Positions 1 to 13,957 of a stretch of 64,000 nt of DNA are shown one piece after another. Within the stretch, counting starts at the first letter, position 1; each line of letters begins with the position of its first letter. Source of the DNA: Casuarius casuarius (Eukaryota; Chordata; Aves; Casuariiformes; Casuariidae); assembly GCA_003342895.1 (NCBI GenBank), contig PTFA01000042.1:310001-374000 (forward strand), written 5' to 3'. Made by a program: the position numbers and the translations under genes. Below the pieces are notes generated by a model. The model did no database searches. It saw only the letters and a program-made list of their open reading frames with translations, and was not told where the DNA came from.

Positions 1-3000
1 CCGAGCCCCCGGGTCCCACTTCTACCTTGTGCTCAGCCAGGCCCTGGGCATTGAGGAGAGAAGAGGACTAGGGAAGGGTCTGCAGGTGCCAGGGAGGACA
101 GACTGAGTCTGCGCAGTGGGAAGCCTGTTGCGTCTTGTGTTTTTCCAACCCTACAATAGGCAGGTGTGATAATATATATTTTGACCATGAATGTGTTGAA
201 TCCAAATTGATGTCAGGGAGGAGACTGAGTGTCTCATGCCGTCCTGGGAAAGGGGACCCAAGCTGAAGACCCTGCAGCTTAGATGTGGAAGGAAAACATT
301 GGTCAAGACTTCAGAAGTGATTTAGTGACTCCTGGCTGTCCAAATTTTGGGTGGGTACTTTGCTTCCCCCAGGCAGAAAGTGGCCCCTCTCTCATCTGTA
401 CAGGGTGGGGACTCAGCAACATACACATGGGATGCCCAAGAGGCCTCCTGCTGCTGGCTGGCCTCTGCCCTGATGCTTAGATATGGCAGCCTCTCTGCAC
501 TGCCTCACATTTATTAAAAACAAAACGAACAAACAAAAGGGTCCAGGATGTTGCTTGCTTCTTCACACTTTTTTTTTGGGGGGGGGGCGGGGGAGGACAT
601 GGTAAATTCAATGATTAAAAATGAAAATAAGAAAGGAAATAATGCATGGAAGAAGGGAAAGTGATTTGACTATGTCTTGCTATCCATTATTACTAAACTG
701 AGGAGACACAACTCAGAACAAGGATGTGTTGCTTTTGCATTTATTATATAAAATCTTTACTCTATCAAGAAGAAACTGAGGATTCTTGCAGCTTCTTGGG
801 AGCAGAATAGAGGGGAGTCACTTGATGTCTCCGCTTAGCTTTTTTTGTTGTCCTTAAACAATCAATGTCACCGCTGTGATAAGGACATTCGATTTAATGA
901 TCTGAAAATTAAGGTAAATAGTTGAGGGACCCCAGAGAAAACAAACTGCATTTAGAAGCTAATTGACATAGAATAGAATAAATTGACCAGTTATCCCTGA
1001 GCTTGCTCGTGAGGATCAAAAGCCTGAACTGGCTCCTGTGTAAGGAGTGGGCTAGTAAGCTGCAGCCTGGAGGTGACATGAGAGATATGATGGAGGTCCT
1101 ACAGGGTCATGGCTAGCACAGAGGGGCTGCACGTTCAACATCCCTTCTAGGGGCCATCAAATGAAGTTGGTAGGAAGCAAGTTCAAAGCAAGCAAGAAGT
1201 AGCTCTTCTCTTAGTGGATGGCTTAGACTTCTTGCCAGAAGGTATGTATCAGTGCTAAAACATTGCATATGTTCAAAGAGAGGGTGGACAAGTGCTTGGA
1301 GAAGTAACTCTCAATGGAAGTCTAATATGCAGTCACATCTAGCTTAGGAATTTTCCTAACTCTGAATAATGGGAAGGAGATTATTGAGAGAGTATTAGGG
1401 GAAGCATCATGCTTGTTTGTCCACTCTTCTTACCCTGGCATCTGCTTATGGCCCCCGTTGCAGACTCTACATTAGATGGGCTCTTGGTCTCACCTTATGT
1501 GGCTGCTTTTATGCTGTTATCATTTCTGGTGCACAAATCTGTGTAGGAACGTTATCATGATGTTAGAATCTGATTTCTCATTTTTTACAATGGAACTTTG
1601 TTGAGTATTTCAAAATCATGTGAGGAGATGTTGGTAAGATTAAGGTTTAAGCATGAAGGATGCTGTAAGACTACTTCAGTGAAGTCTGTACCAGTTGACA
1701 CTCAGCACTGAGCAGGTAGCTGGAGGTTCAGTTTCACCCTGAGTATTCCCAAGGCAGATAAAAATGCAGTGTGGTCCTTGGGCTCCTTTTTAGCATTTTG
1801 AGGGGAAAAAAGGAATAGTTACTCCTATCCTGCAGTGTGAAACAGGCTACAGAACTGTACCAGTTAAGGTCATCGGCTTTCATTTCCTCAGGCACATCTT
1901 TCAGAAGGACACTGAGTAAGCGAGCAAACACTTTAAGGAAGAAGACTATCATATTCTTTCATTGATTGTTTTAATGGTTTTTAAATAATATGAAAATAAA
2001 CAATATTATAAGTCAAATCAGACGACTGGACCAGACCTTTACATTGATATTTCAGACTATCATCACCACCAACTACTGCAATACAAGTGGTTGGTCATAC
2101 AAAGTGAAAAAGTGACTGAAAAAGTGCTACATTCCCTTCCCCCAGCTTCCTTCTGTCCCAACCTGTGAAACACCTTATTTTGGGTTAAGTGAGAGAGATG
2201 TAGGTGCATTTTGGATTGTGAGCAATGAGGGGGTGCCCCTGCCTGGGGGTTCTGTGATGAGGAGAGTCTGCTGTCCCACAGTATGCCTGCTGCTCCGGCT
2301 TTCTTCAACAAGGGGTCCCGTTAAGGCTTAGGTTTGCTGGCTCCGCTGTACAGTCTCTCTCCAGCTTCTTGTTTCTGTGCATCTTGCATCTGGTTAGCAA
2401 ATCCTATGGACCAGCTCATCAGCTCATGGAGCAGGAGGGCAATAGCAGTGCTCTCCTGCAAATCTGTGAGGCACTGCTGTGGAAACACATGAGACAGGAG
2501 GAAAGTGCATGTGTCCATGCTCAGTGCATGAGACCTGACCTGTATGCCTTCAAGCTGCAAAGGTCTGGATTGAAGGTGAATATGTGACAAAATGAGGAAT
2601 GTCCACCAATTCAGATAGAGAAGGTATAAATGAGGATGTAACTCTTTGACATAAACAGATCTTTCTAAACTTTAAAATCATGAGTCTTTTTTTTAAAGGA
2701 AATATTAAAAAAAAATAAAGTTTGAACTTAAAGACTAAATTAAATCATTTGAATTTAAAAAAGTAGGGTCATGGCTCTGTTGTCTATTCAAAAATTACCA
2801 GAATTTCTATAGCTCTTTTCAACCATACATTTTGATGCTTCTGAAACTCATATGGATAAGCATTATATGCTGTACTGGGTTGTCACAAAGCTTCATCTAC
2901 GTTATAGAATACAAAGATACAAAAGTTATAGCTTACGGTTCTGGAGAATAAGCCTGGCTAGTGGGCCATGCATTGGTTGAGTGATGAAAGGAAAGTGATA

Positions 3001-4390
3001 TAAGTTGCGCTTTGAAAAAGGAATTTATAAGTGTAGTTCTTATGACTACTATACTTTTGATGTTACAAAAATATAATAAAATTCTTAATTATATTATTAT
3101 TTTAATAATTATATGATACATAACAGTCAGCTGTTGAACTAAAGTGTCAGTTCAGTTCTTTCAAGTGTACTTGAGCCCACACCTTTACTGGGCACTAGAG
3201 GTCTCTTATTTACTCTTTTTCAAAAGACCACCAGTTCATTTTTATTCTGAATACAACACCATGGTGCACTTGCTTGTTCCTTAGGTTGCTACTTGTATTA
3301 GAGGTACATTATGTACCACAGACCAAAAAATATTAACACCAATTAAAAGTCTTAGTTATTGAATATTGCTCCTTCCTATCCAAGCAGCAGTACAGTTTTA
3401 CTAGCAGGAACAAATCATAGAAATATGTTATTTTTCTTTAAAAAAGCAAAAAAGGACAAAGCAGCTTTCTGTTATCTTTATGTCTTGGGGAAGAGGAGTC
3501 TGAAATTTTCCTTAATTGGCAGCATAGTGTTGAGAATTTGAGCTTGGATAGATTGTTTTAGGTAATTAATTGAGTATGAAGCTATTCTTTTTAGTATAAT
3601 GTTAGTAAAAGAATAATTGAAGAGGTTATAAATCATATACTTCATCTTAAATATGATTCCATTTAATTTTTGTATATGGAAAAGCTAGAGAGTTCCAAAT
3701 GTGGCGATGCAAAGGAGAAGTACACACTGGCAATAAATCCTCCAGCATTTTGAGGTATACATTTGCTGTGACTTTTATGATGCATTTGACATTTTCCTTC
3801 TGCCCAGCAACAGTTTGTTATAGCCTTTACCGCAAGAAAGACAGGTTATCAGATGCTAGGAGTGCTACTGCAGGAAGATGTCATCTGTGGATATTGCTTA
3901 CATTTCTTTTCTTTGTCTATGTTTTTCTCCTCTCTTGTCCCTGAGGAAAGATAGAAAATGGATTAAAATTAATTGAGCTAATGAGTTTTGGAGAAAATGG
4001 TGAGCTATACATTTTCCATAGATCTGCAAATGAAATATATGCTTGCTACAGCGGAGCAGAGGGAATCTGAAGATTGAAATGCCTGGATGCAAATTTCTCC
4101 TTGATTATCACAGGGTAAAATTCTTGCATCTCATCTAAGGGCACCTTCCATTGTGATATCTAATAAATTCCTTACAAATATTAATGACTAAAGCAGCAAA
4201 ATTAAAGAGCTGCTCTGAAGAGACAATTTAGTCTCTTTTACAGAGGGATCATGCGAGGCACCCTAACTGGGTAAATTATCCAAGGCATCTTTGGCAAGGA
4301 TAGGGTTACAGTCTAGGTCCCTTCTCAGCAAGTGCTGCCTACTCTGTTTCCCAGTACAGATTTTTTCCTTTCTAATAGCTTGGATTGACT
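1..4390. other. Intergenic sequence downstream of GRIK1
   Basis: No exon, RNA gene or repeat family is recognised. A T9-G10-C-G5 run lies at 569-593. The region 3060-3120 is almost pure A/T. The longest open frames are under 90 codons and lack any recognisable protein features. In mammals BACH1 lies beyond this end of GRIK1, but I found no trace of it here. Confidence 0.6.
569..593. repeat. T9-G10-C-G5 homopolymer junction
   Basis: A run of nine T passes directly into ten G, one C and five G. The G-rich part could form a G-quadruplex on the plus strand. Confidence 0.9.
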
Positions 4391-5590
4391 GGCTGAGCAT
4401 CTATGCTGAAAACCTCTTTAAGCCCAATTCCCCGTAGCAGCCCAGCCTAGCCCAGCCGGAGCTGTCCTTGTGCAGGCTCCATCCATGGAAGTTTCCAAGA
4501 GCCACCCAGACCCAGCCCTGAGCAGCCTCATCTGATCCCAGACCTGGCCCTGCTTTGGGCAGGAGGTTGGGCTGGAGACCCCCTTGGGTTTCCTCCCCAC
4601 CTGAATTATCTATGGTGCTATAAGATCTTTGCTGAGCCATGGTGGAGGCTGTCCCCACCCCTGCCTGCGGTGGGGCAGAGCTGGCTGGGCGCTGTGGGCT
4701 GCAGGCACCAGGCAATGGTTGCTGCCTGTTGGCCAGCACTGCTGCTCTTCTCTCTGGTTCCCAGGTTTGGGGACAAAGTAGAAAAAAGAGACAAGGTGAC
4801 TCCTGAAGCAAGTTCTTCCTCAGGTGCAGCTGACATAGCTGATAAGCAGAGTTCAGGGCAGGGCAACCTAGGCTGATTTTTCAGCACAGGCTTGCATTTG
4901 CCCTCTGTCCCCATTTATTGGTCTATAAGGGCCGATAAATTATACTTACCTACTTTAGGAGTGATGAGTCATTATTGAATTGCTATATAACGTCACTTTA
5001 ATGTGATATTGAAAAAGGGGGCAGAGATTTACTCAGAATAAATGCTAAGTAGGAATTTTTTCTCATTGCACAAATATCTGTGTTTCTGCCTACTTTTACC
5101 CTTCTACCTCAGAGCCAGCTGAAGCTGAGAAAACAAGAGCTCCCAGCCAAAGCATCCCCAGACCCTAGAGTTTGCTAGGTAGACTGGTGGTGCCATCTTA
5201 AATCCTGCCCAGAAAAGGGCCCTGCATTGGAGGGGTGGGACTGACTGCACGTGGACCGCGGGGTCATGCCGCCCGTATGCGGCCGGTCCCAAAGCTTGGT
5301 AGTGCAGCGCATCCACAGACCAGCAGACATCCCTGAGCTCCACTGAACACCTTGCCTCCCAGCTTGTTGGCTTCTTTGCAGTAGGGCTACTTACCCTGTT
5401 AGAGAAGAAATGGCCTGAAGGACTAAGAGGCTGGCCTAGCCTGCAGCACACGGAAATCATGAAATGGGAGAGCTTCAATGGAGAGACCAATATCAATTTA
5501 AATACAATCATTTTCTCTTTTCTTAACATCACAAGCACTACTAAATCTCTGCCCGGTGCCACTAATGAAAGATAACTGATCAATAAGCTA
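4390..5590. other. Intergenic GC-rich patches with a small CpG-rich core
   Basis: Two patches (about 4400-4900 and 5100-5400) are clearly richer in G+C than their surroundings. At 5248-5315 CpGs are concentrated (cgtggaccgcggggtcatgc, cgtatgcggccgg). Overlapping open frames of up to 159 codons occur but resemble no protein I know. A small regulatory region or an unannotated non-coding transcript is possible. Confidence 0.4.
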
Positions 5591-6611
5591 AGATTGTGCT
5601 GCAGGATGCTGAAGTCTGCAATTTGCTATTTGTAGTACCTTGAGTACTAATTCTAGAGGCTTGTATTCTTGATTCGCTGTATTTGTAACTGCATTAGAAG
5701 TCTCTTCACGTTTTTGCAGTTAAATTAAATGACTATTATTTCCTCCTCCTCCCTCCTCCACCCGACTGTTGTTGTTTAATTAACCGTAACGTACTGCTCT
5801 TCAGTGGGTGTTTGTTTATGGCTAGATAAATGTCAGTAATATGCTGTAGTGTAAAGTCTTTTTACTGGGCATAGTCAGGTTTTTTAACAACTACTACATC
5901 TGTAAATAGGAGAAGTTGCCCTAAAATGTATCTCTCTAATGACTTTTCTTAATATTTTAATTATTCTTTTAAAATAAAATTAACATTCAAATTGGATGTG
6001 AAACTTTAATCTCACACTGAAACCATATGTAACAGGAAAAGAAGATTATGTGGATTTCGTATAGCATTTTATTGAGAGGTTTACTTCCCTAGAAATTCCA
6101 ATCACATCTGCATTTCTCAGCTTTCTTTTTTCCCTCTTTTCCTTTCTTTTAAAGCCTCCAGGAAGACATAAGTAAAATAACACAATGACCAGTAAAAGAT
6201 AAGGAACAGAGATGGAGAATGATTCCTTCAATTTCTGATGCCTGTGTTTAGTTCCTCCAAGGTATGTTTAGTATTTTGAACAATAAAGAGTTTTATTTGG
6301 CAAAAGTACCATTAGAGCACCTCCAAAAGCTGGTATCTAAATATTTTGTAATTGCTTTTCCAAAATCATCTTTATTTTTGATACTGTTTTGTATAGCAAA
6401 TATCTGATTTCACATTGTATGTCTAGAATGAAATGCATAGTCAATGGATATTTGGGATACAGTTTTGTTATTCTAATATCTGCCCTTTCTTGGTGGAAAG
6501 AGTACAAAGGGCTAGGTTTGGGGGAATTTCTCCCCCAGTTTGTAAAGACCTCGGACACAAATCCTGAGGGTGCAGCTCAGTCCAGTGCCTAGAATAGAGG
6601 TATTTCTGCTT

Positions 6612-6635
6612 AAAAAAAAAAAAAAAAAAAAAAAA
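6612..6635. repeat. A24 homopolymer
   Basis: A run of 24 A is followed by gcacgagagatagagagg. No target-site duplication or transcript-like sequence before it was recognised, so a retrocopy cannot be claimed. Confidence 0.95.
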
Positions 6636-9034
6636 GCACGAGAGATAGAGAGGAGAGTTGAAAACCTCAACAAAGACAGAATGGGATTTAATGGTCAAGG
6701 ACACTGAACTACATTTTACCCTGCACTAAATCAATAGACTTTCCTTTTCAGGCTGTCCAAAGCGCTCTTGGCAGTCTTCTTCAATCACATATGCTAAGCC
6801 TGCCTCCTGTGGGCCCCACAGCCTGTTTATGGCCAGGTTGAAAGCTGGGTTAAAATGTATGGTCCTATCCCGAAAAGTATGCTATGTCTCCTTACAGGCT
6901 TTCAGTGTGCTTCACTGTTGGCCTGTCTGCCTTGGCAGTATTTAAGAGCTGAGGAATATGGGCACCAAAAGCAATTTGTCTGAACAAGGCATCTCTACTT
7001 GTGCTGTAATGTTTACTCAAACTCATTCCCTGTCAGGAGAACACCCTGAATGCTTTTCTACCTTGCAGAGCAGCCACACTGCAGAAACCCTCAGCTGGTA
7101 TCATGCTGTACTGCGCTGTGTAACCAGGCTGCCACCAAGCTGGCTCAGGGATCCCCATGCCGCACTGAATTACATAGTCTAGATCAGTTTCTATCTTTCT
7201 AAATGACTACTATATTTGATAGATATTTTATATTTTAGTTACATGTAGCCCTGTTCTGTGAGCTGTAGACTAAATCTGGAAGATTTATTGCCTGAATTGT
7301 CCTACTTGGAACTCTACACTGAGATTCAATATCTATGTCTTATTTTTGGTAGAAGGCTCCCAGGCTCCATTTTATCACTAGAAGCTATAGGCAGACATCT
7401 TGGGGGATAAATTCCTCTTAAAAACATAAAATGCAAATGGAGAAAAACATGCAGAACAGCAAAATCCAATATGATCACCATCAGACAATGCAGGAAGAAA
7501 TCATGACTTGCCCAATGTCACGCGCAAAGCTTGTGGCTGAGCTGGCTTTTGAAGTCAGATCTGCTATGTACTTTTCAAAATATCTTCTTTCTTTGCTTTT
7601 TCCATTCACATGGTGGTAATCTGTGTGTTTTGAGCCTGGAGAAGAAAACCATATTTCCAATTTACCTTATAATGGTGTAGGACCTGTAAAGTACAAGCTA
7701 TTTGCTGTACACATTTATTTTTACTGGTTGTGAAAAATTTGGCATGTACCACATTATAGTTTTAATAGCTGCTGAGAAAGATCATGGACCTAGAACTTTA
7801 TGAACAGGTAGAAGGGCAAGAGCTGGTGTACAATACACAATATTTTCCATTGGGAAATAAACTGTTATCTACTGCTTATTTCTAGTGAAAAAAAATATTT
7901 CAGGCCAGGGAGGGTTGTTCAGCCCTGCTTCTTAATTTTTGTTATTGCATGAAAAAGCTGGTTTGAGACTAAGGAAGTATCAGCTCTAGTTATCTAAGTT
8001 CTTTGTACCATGAATATGCACACACATATACACGTTTATATAAAAATGGCAAGTATATGTGCGTGCATAATGTGCTTTCATTCAAGAACTCCGTCTCTGG
8101 AATCAGGCTATGTTTTTTCCTAAGCAGATACACAAAACCCACTCAAAAACATATCCTGAGTCTGGGTGAAGAAGTTCTGTCCAAGGGGAGAGAAGCAATC
8201 TATGCTGCTCTCATGCTCAGAAATTCTGGCCAATTGCTCTGCTACAGAACAATTGCCCGAAATTAATTGATTTGCCCAGGATTGCTACCAGCAGTCTGGC
8301 TGGGGGGTGTCTGCCTTGCCATACCTCTGTGCGAGCCAAGCAGTCAGGCTGCACGTGAGACAGTTAGAAAGCCATACGTGTCCTCCAAGCTTGCATGGCT
8401 CAGCTCTACACAAAATGCGTGCTAAATGAGTTTCACTGCAAACACATCAGCTGCACCACCTGGGTATCAGTCAGAGATTAACTGCACAACAGATTTGTGA
8501 TGCTCACCCTTCCTGGTCACATCAGATCTATAATGTACTTATTGCACTGAACACGTGCACGCATCACACATTTTGGCCTGGGAAATCGCAAAGAGAAAGG
8601 AAGTATCTCCGCATCCACCTCTGAGCAATTTTGATGTATAGGAGGTGTGTAAGCACTGCAGATGGCCGCTAGATGACAGCAAGCTTATAAATGTGCTTTG
8701 TGTTGCAAGTACAGGACGTTTTGCCTGTAGTTTGTCCCAGGGGGCTGCTGGGCCATGCTGAGCAGAGCCCCCGGCATTGGCTGCTGCTCCCAGGGCTCAG
8801 AAACTGCAGGCTCTGCTGCGAATGTTGTGAGCATCACCTCCACATGTTTGTCCTACTTCAGTATGATAGTTCAGTTCTCAATAATTTCTACATGTACATT
8901 GGTATGACATTTAATTTTGCAGCTCTGTATGTGGCCTTCAGAAGACTTTCTTCCTCTCTATTCTCCATTATGGTTTTTGATGTGTTTTGTCCCACTAAGA
9001 CCCTGTTTCTTAAGGACTGTGGTCAGATACAGAA

Positions 9035-9072
9035 ACTTAGTGAGCATGATAAATGCTCACTTAGTGAGCATG
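9035..9072. repeat. Compact direct repeat overlapping an inverted repeat
   Basis: ACTTAGTGAGCATG occurs at 9035-9048 and again at 9059-9072. Between them AGTGAGCAT (9039-9047) and ATGCTCACT (9053-9061) form a 9-bp stem with a five-base loop. The middle arm could pair with either flanking arm. Confidence 0.9.
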
Positions 9073-12000
9073 TCTTTTTTTTCTAGGGTTTTAGAGAATG
9101 CCTTCCTCCAAGGTCAGCTCTTGAGCTCTCTGCTAGTTTTGTTATTTTGAAGTTCAGGAAGACTTTTCTTTTGCTAGCTCTGGCCAGAACAGGGGCTGAT
9201 GAAACTGAAGGGTGTGTCATATACCATACATGCAATTTTTCTAACAAAAAGAATTCTTCACATTTTATGAGATGAAATGCTATTACCACCCATGCTATTA
9301 TTTGCAGACATAAAGCCACAAGAAAGGCAGGGAAGAGGAGGACTCTGAAAACACAGAGGAAAACCAGTCGGAAGAACGTAATCAACTTTCTGTAGTCCTG
9401 AGGTTCCCTCTCAAATTATAAAATTGGCTATTAAGATTGTCAGCTGAGATTTTCCTGTTTTCAAAAATCTGATTAGGGCTTGCACAGGCCTGGATGCATG
9501 TACTGTAAATCTGAGCTCTGTCACCCACAGGGGGTATCACAAAAGCCTTTGCGTGTCGGAGTTGAGAGGTAAGCAGCACTCATGGGAGCTCTTCTGGGAA
9601 GTGCACTTTGCAAGGTAAGTTAAAGCGGCCTGCAGCAACCTTTATCCAAGACTTCTGGCCTGTTCTGTAGCCTTCAGGAGGGAGAGTTTGTGCTTAAACT
9701 GGAGCCAGGAACATGGAGTTTTTCCACCACAAAAGTGTTGTCCTTATTGCTGTATAGCGAAGTCCAGTTTTCTCGATGGGGGCAGGTTGGTTCTGAGGTT
9801 GAGAAGAGCTGGAGCAAAAGCTACCGAAGGCATCTAACACGACCTTCACCCAATGGGTTAGGCAAACTTAAAATCGGTCCCTCTGTACCACTAAATTTAA
9901 GTGGTGCCACACAAACTGTTAAGGACTGAACAGGCAACCTGTGAGAGGATGTCATTACCCTGAGTGCCTGGGGGCATGTCATGGCAGAAGGTCCTGGTGA
10001 CAGTGATCCCCAAATTAATGGAAAGCAAAGGCGAGGCTGGGGGATTTAGAGGACTAGGGGGGGCCAGGTGTCTGCCCTGTGACGGATGGTGCATAGCCTC
10101 ACACGCCTCTCTCTGCTCCTGCCCCTCGCATGCTGAAAGGGGAGAACAAAACTGTGTTTCATAGAAGGCTTTTGGCAGGAGTCAGTTCAGGGCTTAAACT
10201 CCTCTCTGACCCACCCCACTCCAAATCAGGGGAGAAAAAATCTCCAGTGCTCCCAGTTCTACTTTTTAATTTATTTCATTTTTTTCTTACGAAATTAAGA
10301 ATTTCCTATGCACAAAGCAAAGTATTTTGCTTTGTTGTGGGATACACTTGTGCTCCTTTACAACAGTCATTTCAGCCACCTTTCTAAAATCATTTAAAAA
10401 ACAGGGCAAACAAATAGTTTGGAAGATGTCTGAATATCCTGAATTTTTGAAATTCCCTTCCCTATATTTTCCAAAGTTAGAGATGAATTCATTTGAACTT
10501 AAATTGGCTTTTTGATGACCAGACTCCACACTCCAAAACAGGAAGTGATCCATTAAAGGAATTCAGATCATAGGATAAGGATTGTCCTATAACTAATGGA
10601 GACAGATGGGTCTTTAAGACACACATTGACTTCCAAATCTGGAAGCAGAGCTTCAGTCACTGAATAACATGATCAGTTCCTCTTTTCCCAGCATCTTTGT
10701 ATCCATCAACAGAAAACTTATCATGCCAAATGGTAAAATGTTCTCTTACGTGCTGCTCAATTTTAACATGAAGGACTCCTTGTTAATACTCTGGGAGGAG
10801 AGCTGGTGTTGTTCTGGCTATGACAAGCTAAGGACATTAGTGAGGGAGGGCTTGGGAGCAGAGATAAGAACTTCTATTAGACCAACTGGTACTGTGGGGA
10901 AAAACTAAGTGTTTTCTGGTGCACGCACTGGCCTTTGCTGAAATGAAAAGAGTAAATTTCAAAGCTAAATACAAACTGGGAACAATTGCTTTGAGTTTAA
11001 CTGGCTGTGCTGATGGTTAGGCTGTCTGAGAGGGAAGGTAAGTAGGAGTTCTGGGGCAAGAGGGGATTTTAGTGCCAGGAAAGGCAGCTCAGGAAAACAA
11101 AGGAGGAAGGAGTTATCACCTGTAGACCATGGAGGGCCTGACAAGTGACTGTGCTACACTATAATATTCTCTGAAATCACAGCAGTAGAACAGTCTGAAG
11201 GAATGAAATACTTTTACAAGAAACTACTGAGTTTCATTGTTATCAAATTGATTTTTTAAGAACATTTTTGGATTTGTTTTTCTTCAATCCTCCTCTGTGT
11301 TCCCTCATCTTTCCCTTCGCCTCTGTCTTACTCCTTGAGGTACAGCAAGATGAGTGGTGCCTTATACGTTCTCCCCAGTTTTTAAAAAATTTTCTTCCCC
11401 TCCCACTCCTTCCCTCCCTATATCTCTTCAAAAATTCTCCATCCTCAGAAAAGGTGTTGGCACAAGGGAGAAACTTGAAAGAAGGAAAGATGGAAAGTTT
11501 TAAAATGAATTTTCTTTGAAAATGATTTATTTTTTTAAACAGCTGGAAAAAGGTTTAATTGGAGAAGTTGTCTCTAACAGCTAAGCCAGTGCTGCTGTGA
11601 TAGTAGAAATAGGGGAGGAAAGGTACCAAGAGCAAAGAAAAGCACCCAAATGTTTCGAACTGTGTATGCCCATAATGTCCATGCGTCTCAAAGCTCATGC
11701 CATATTCCCACACATATCATGCACACTTGGGGTTATTATCTTCATCCCCCTCTCTTCTCGGGGCTGTTCTTTTATCAGTAGTTGAATATATCATAACACT
11801 CATGTGAAATTTCTTCCTCAAACAAGATGGTTTGTTCAAGTGCCACTTGTGTGCCTCTAGCCCCCACTGCTGCAGAGCTGCCCCTGCGGGGCGGGCGAGC
11901 TGGGCTCAGCGTGTCCACCCACGGTGCAAAGCCCTGAGCTGTTGGGACTGCAGCCCCGGGGGCACATCTTCGTCCAGCACGCAGGCCCCCGTGCGTGCTG

Positions 12001-13928
12001 CGGTCATTCATCTTCCCTACTGGCAGGGGAAGTCCGTTCATTCATCAGGCATGGCGCTCTGTGAGTATGCTCACTCTGGCTTTGTGTGTATAGTCTGTCT
12101 TGCTGAAGGGGTGCTCTATTATTTTAAGTGAGGTGATCTGCTAACGGGCACAATATTCTTCAAGAGGGATTCACGTCTTCCATCACTCCTGAAGAAGAGG
12201 GTGCTGCTTAGCGTGAATAAGAGTGACAATATATGGCTTTCCAGACTTGTGGTGTTCATCTAATTTTTATAGAAGCATCAATCTAAACTAGAAGACTACT
12301 CTTCACTGATGGAAACAGCATAACTGTGCCTTCATACAGACTTTAGCATGTAACTATTATCTTTGGGCATGCTAGTTATGCTTTTGTCCCTACTTGAGGA
12401 TTTAAATGAGGAGAAGACAGATGAGTTTGATGGTTTGGATGTTCCTATGAGACTCTGCTGTTCTTCACTTTGGTTCTTGGCTCTGCTGCAGATGTCTTAT
12501 GTGACCTTGATCAAGTTGCTTATTATCTCTGAAATGGGTTACTCTGTATAAATTAGTGATAATGGATTTTTCTCTGCTTTCATTTGTTTCTATTTAAATT
12601 TCATGGAAAACGTCATCCGCTTATTTGGTTCTATATTTTACTCATGAGCAGCACTTAGCATAATGTGACCTGACTTCAGCTGAAGCCTTTGGTAATCTTG
12701 TACTGCTATTATGACTGGGGACTGATGAGTTTGGTTTAAGTGACATAATAAATGACCAGTGCTTGAAAATCTGAGTGACAACCACATTTTAATTCTTTTT
12801 GAGAAGGATTTTTTTTTGCATACCTATTTTAATAGTTGTAAATTCGTGCTCCTGTCCAAGCTGGAGCTGTCTGCAGGTTCAAAGTGCCAAATTTCTAAGA
12901 GGCTGTTATCAATCACCATCTTTCTGATCTAGTCAAAATCAGACAGGAAATCTCAGGAGGACCCTTACTTTCACGAAATTTGTAGACCAGTTTTTCAGTC
13001 TCTGAGAGGTTATGGGAAACTGCATGCCTATCGGTAACTATAAGAGACTGGGACTTATATGTCTGAGACTTATGTGTAACTGTAGAAATCCACAGTGCCC
13101 AATTTGCTATTTTAGGAATAGTTTAGGATCTTTTTTACCTCATTTACTTAATTGTGAAATCATATACTTTTGTACTAGTTTTGTCTCATATGTTAATATT
13201 ACCCATCTTCAAAACCTCCACTTTTCTTTCTGCATGATACTGTTGCAGACTTGTTTAGTTTCCTCAGTTGTTCAAAAGTGAAGAGCTCAAAGATCAATTC
13301 TGTACCTGGAGCTAGAGGTGGAAAGGGCAGGATTTGAGTGAAGGTGAAGAATTCTTGGCTTACACTGTTCATAAGCTTATAGTATGCATCCAGCCTTGTA
13401 CCTGCAATACATTCTGCAGTCAAAATTACAGCTGAAATCTCGTTTGGGAAAGTGGAGATAGCTATCTCCAGGTATTCCTTTTAATAAGCAGCCTAAAGTT
13501 GTTGTTTTCTTCTTCTGTTCTCATGGACCTTCTGTGGTTTATGGGAGCAGATTTCTGATCCAAGCACCCTATTCCTTTTCCTTCACCTGCTATCGATCTA
13601 ATCAACAGCAACAAAAAGTCACAATTTCTTTCTTATTTTTATATCCTAAGGAAATCCTTTAGGAACCTCCTGGTGTTCCTGCTTCTCCCGAGAAAGGGAC
13701 TGCCCTCAGACATTTAGGATTCTCTTTGACTGGAGGAATTAAGGATCAACATCTGTCAGGAATATGTGGATACCTGCAGCCCTGCTTTGCTGCAGGGGAA
13801 CTAGGTGACCTCTCAGGACTCCTCCCAGTTCCATTTTCTTTGGTATAGGACTGGCCCTCACACACAACATTACAATATGTCTTCAAAGAACAGAAAAGAT
13901 CCTGCAAATAAATATCACCTTACTGTGC

Positions 13929-13957
13929 TTTTTTTTTTTTTTTTTTTTTTTTTTTTT
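13929..13957. repeat. T29 homopolymer
   Basis: A run of 29 T lies in intergenic DNA. No retroelement body was recognised on either side. Confidence 0.95.

Noticed and set aside
5104..5583. Minus-strand 159-codon frame
   Set aside because: It depends on a GC-rich patch and resembles no known protein.
6612..6646. A24 run followed by gcacgag, suggesting a retrocopy tail or cDNA-adaptor artefact
   Set aside because: No transcript-like body or target duplication is visible before the run, and the similarity to an adaptor is only seven bases.
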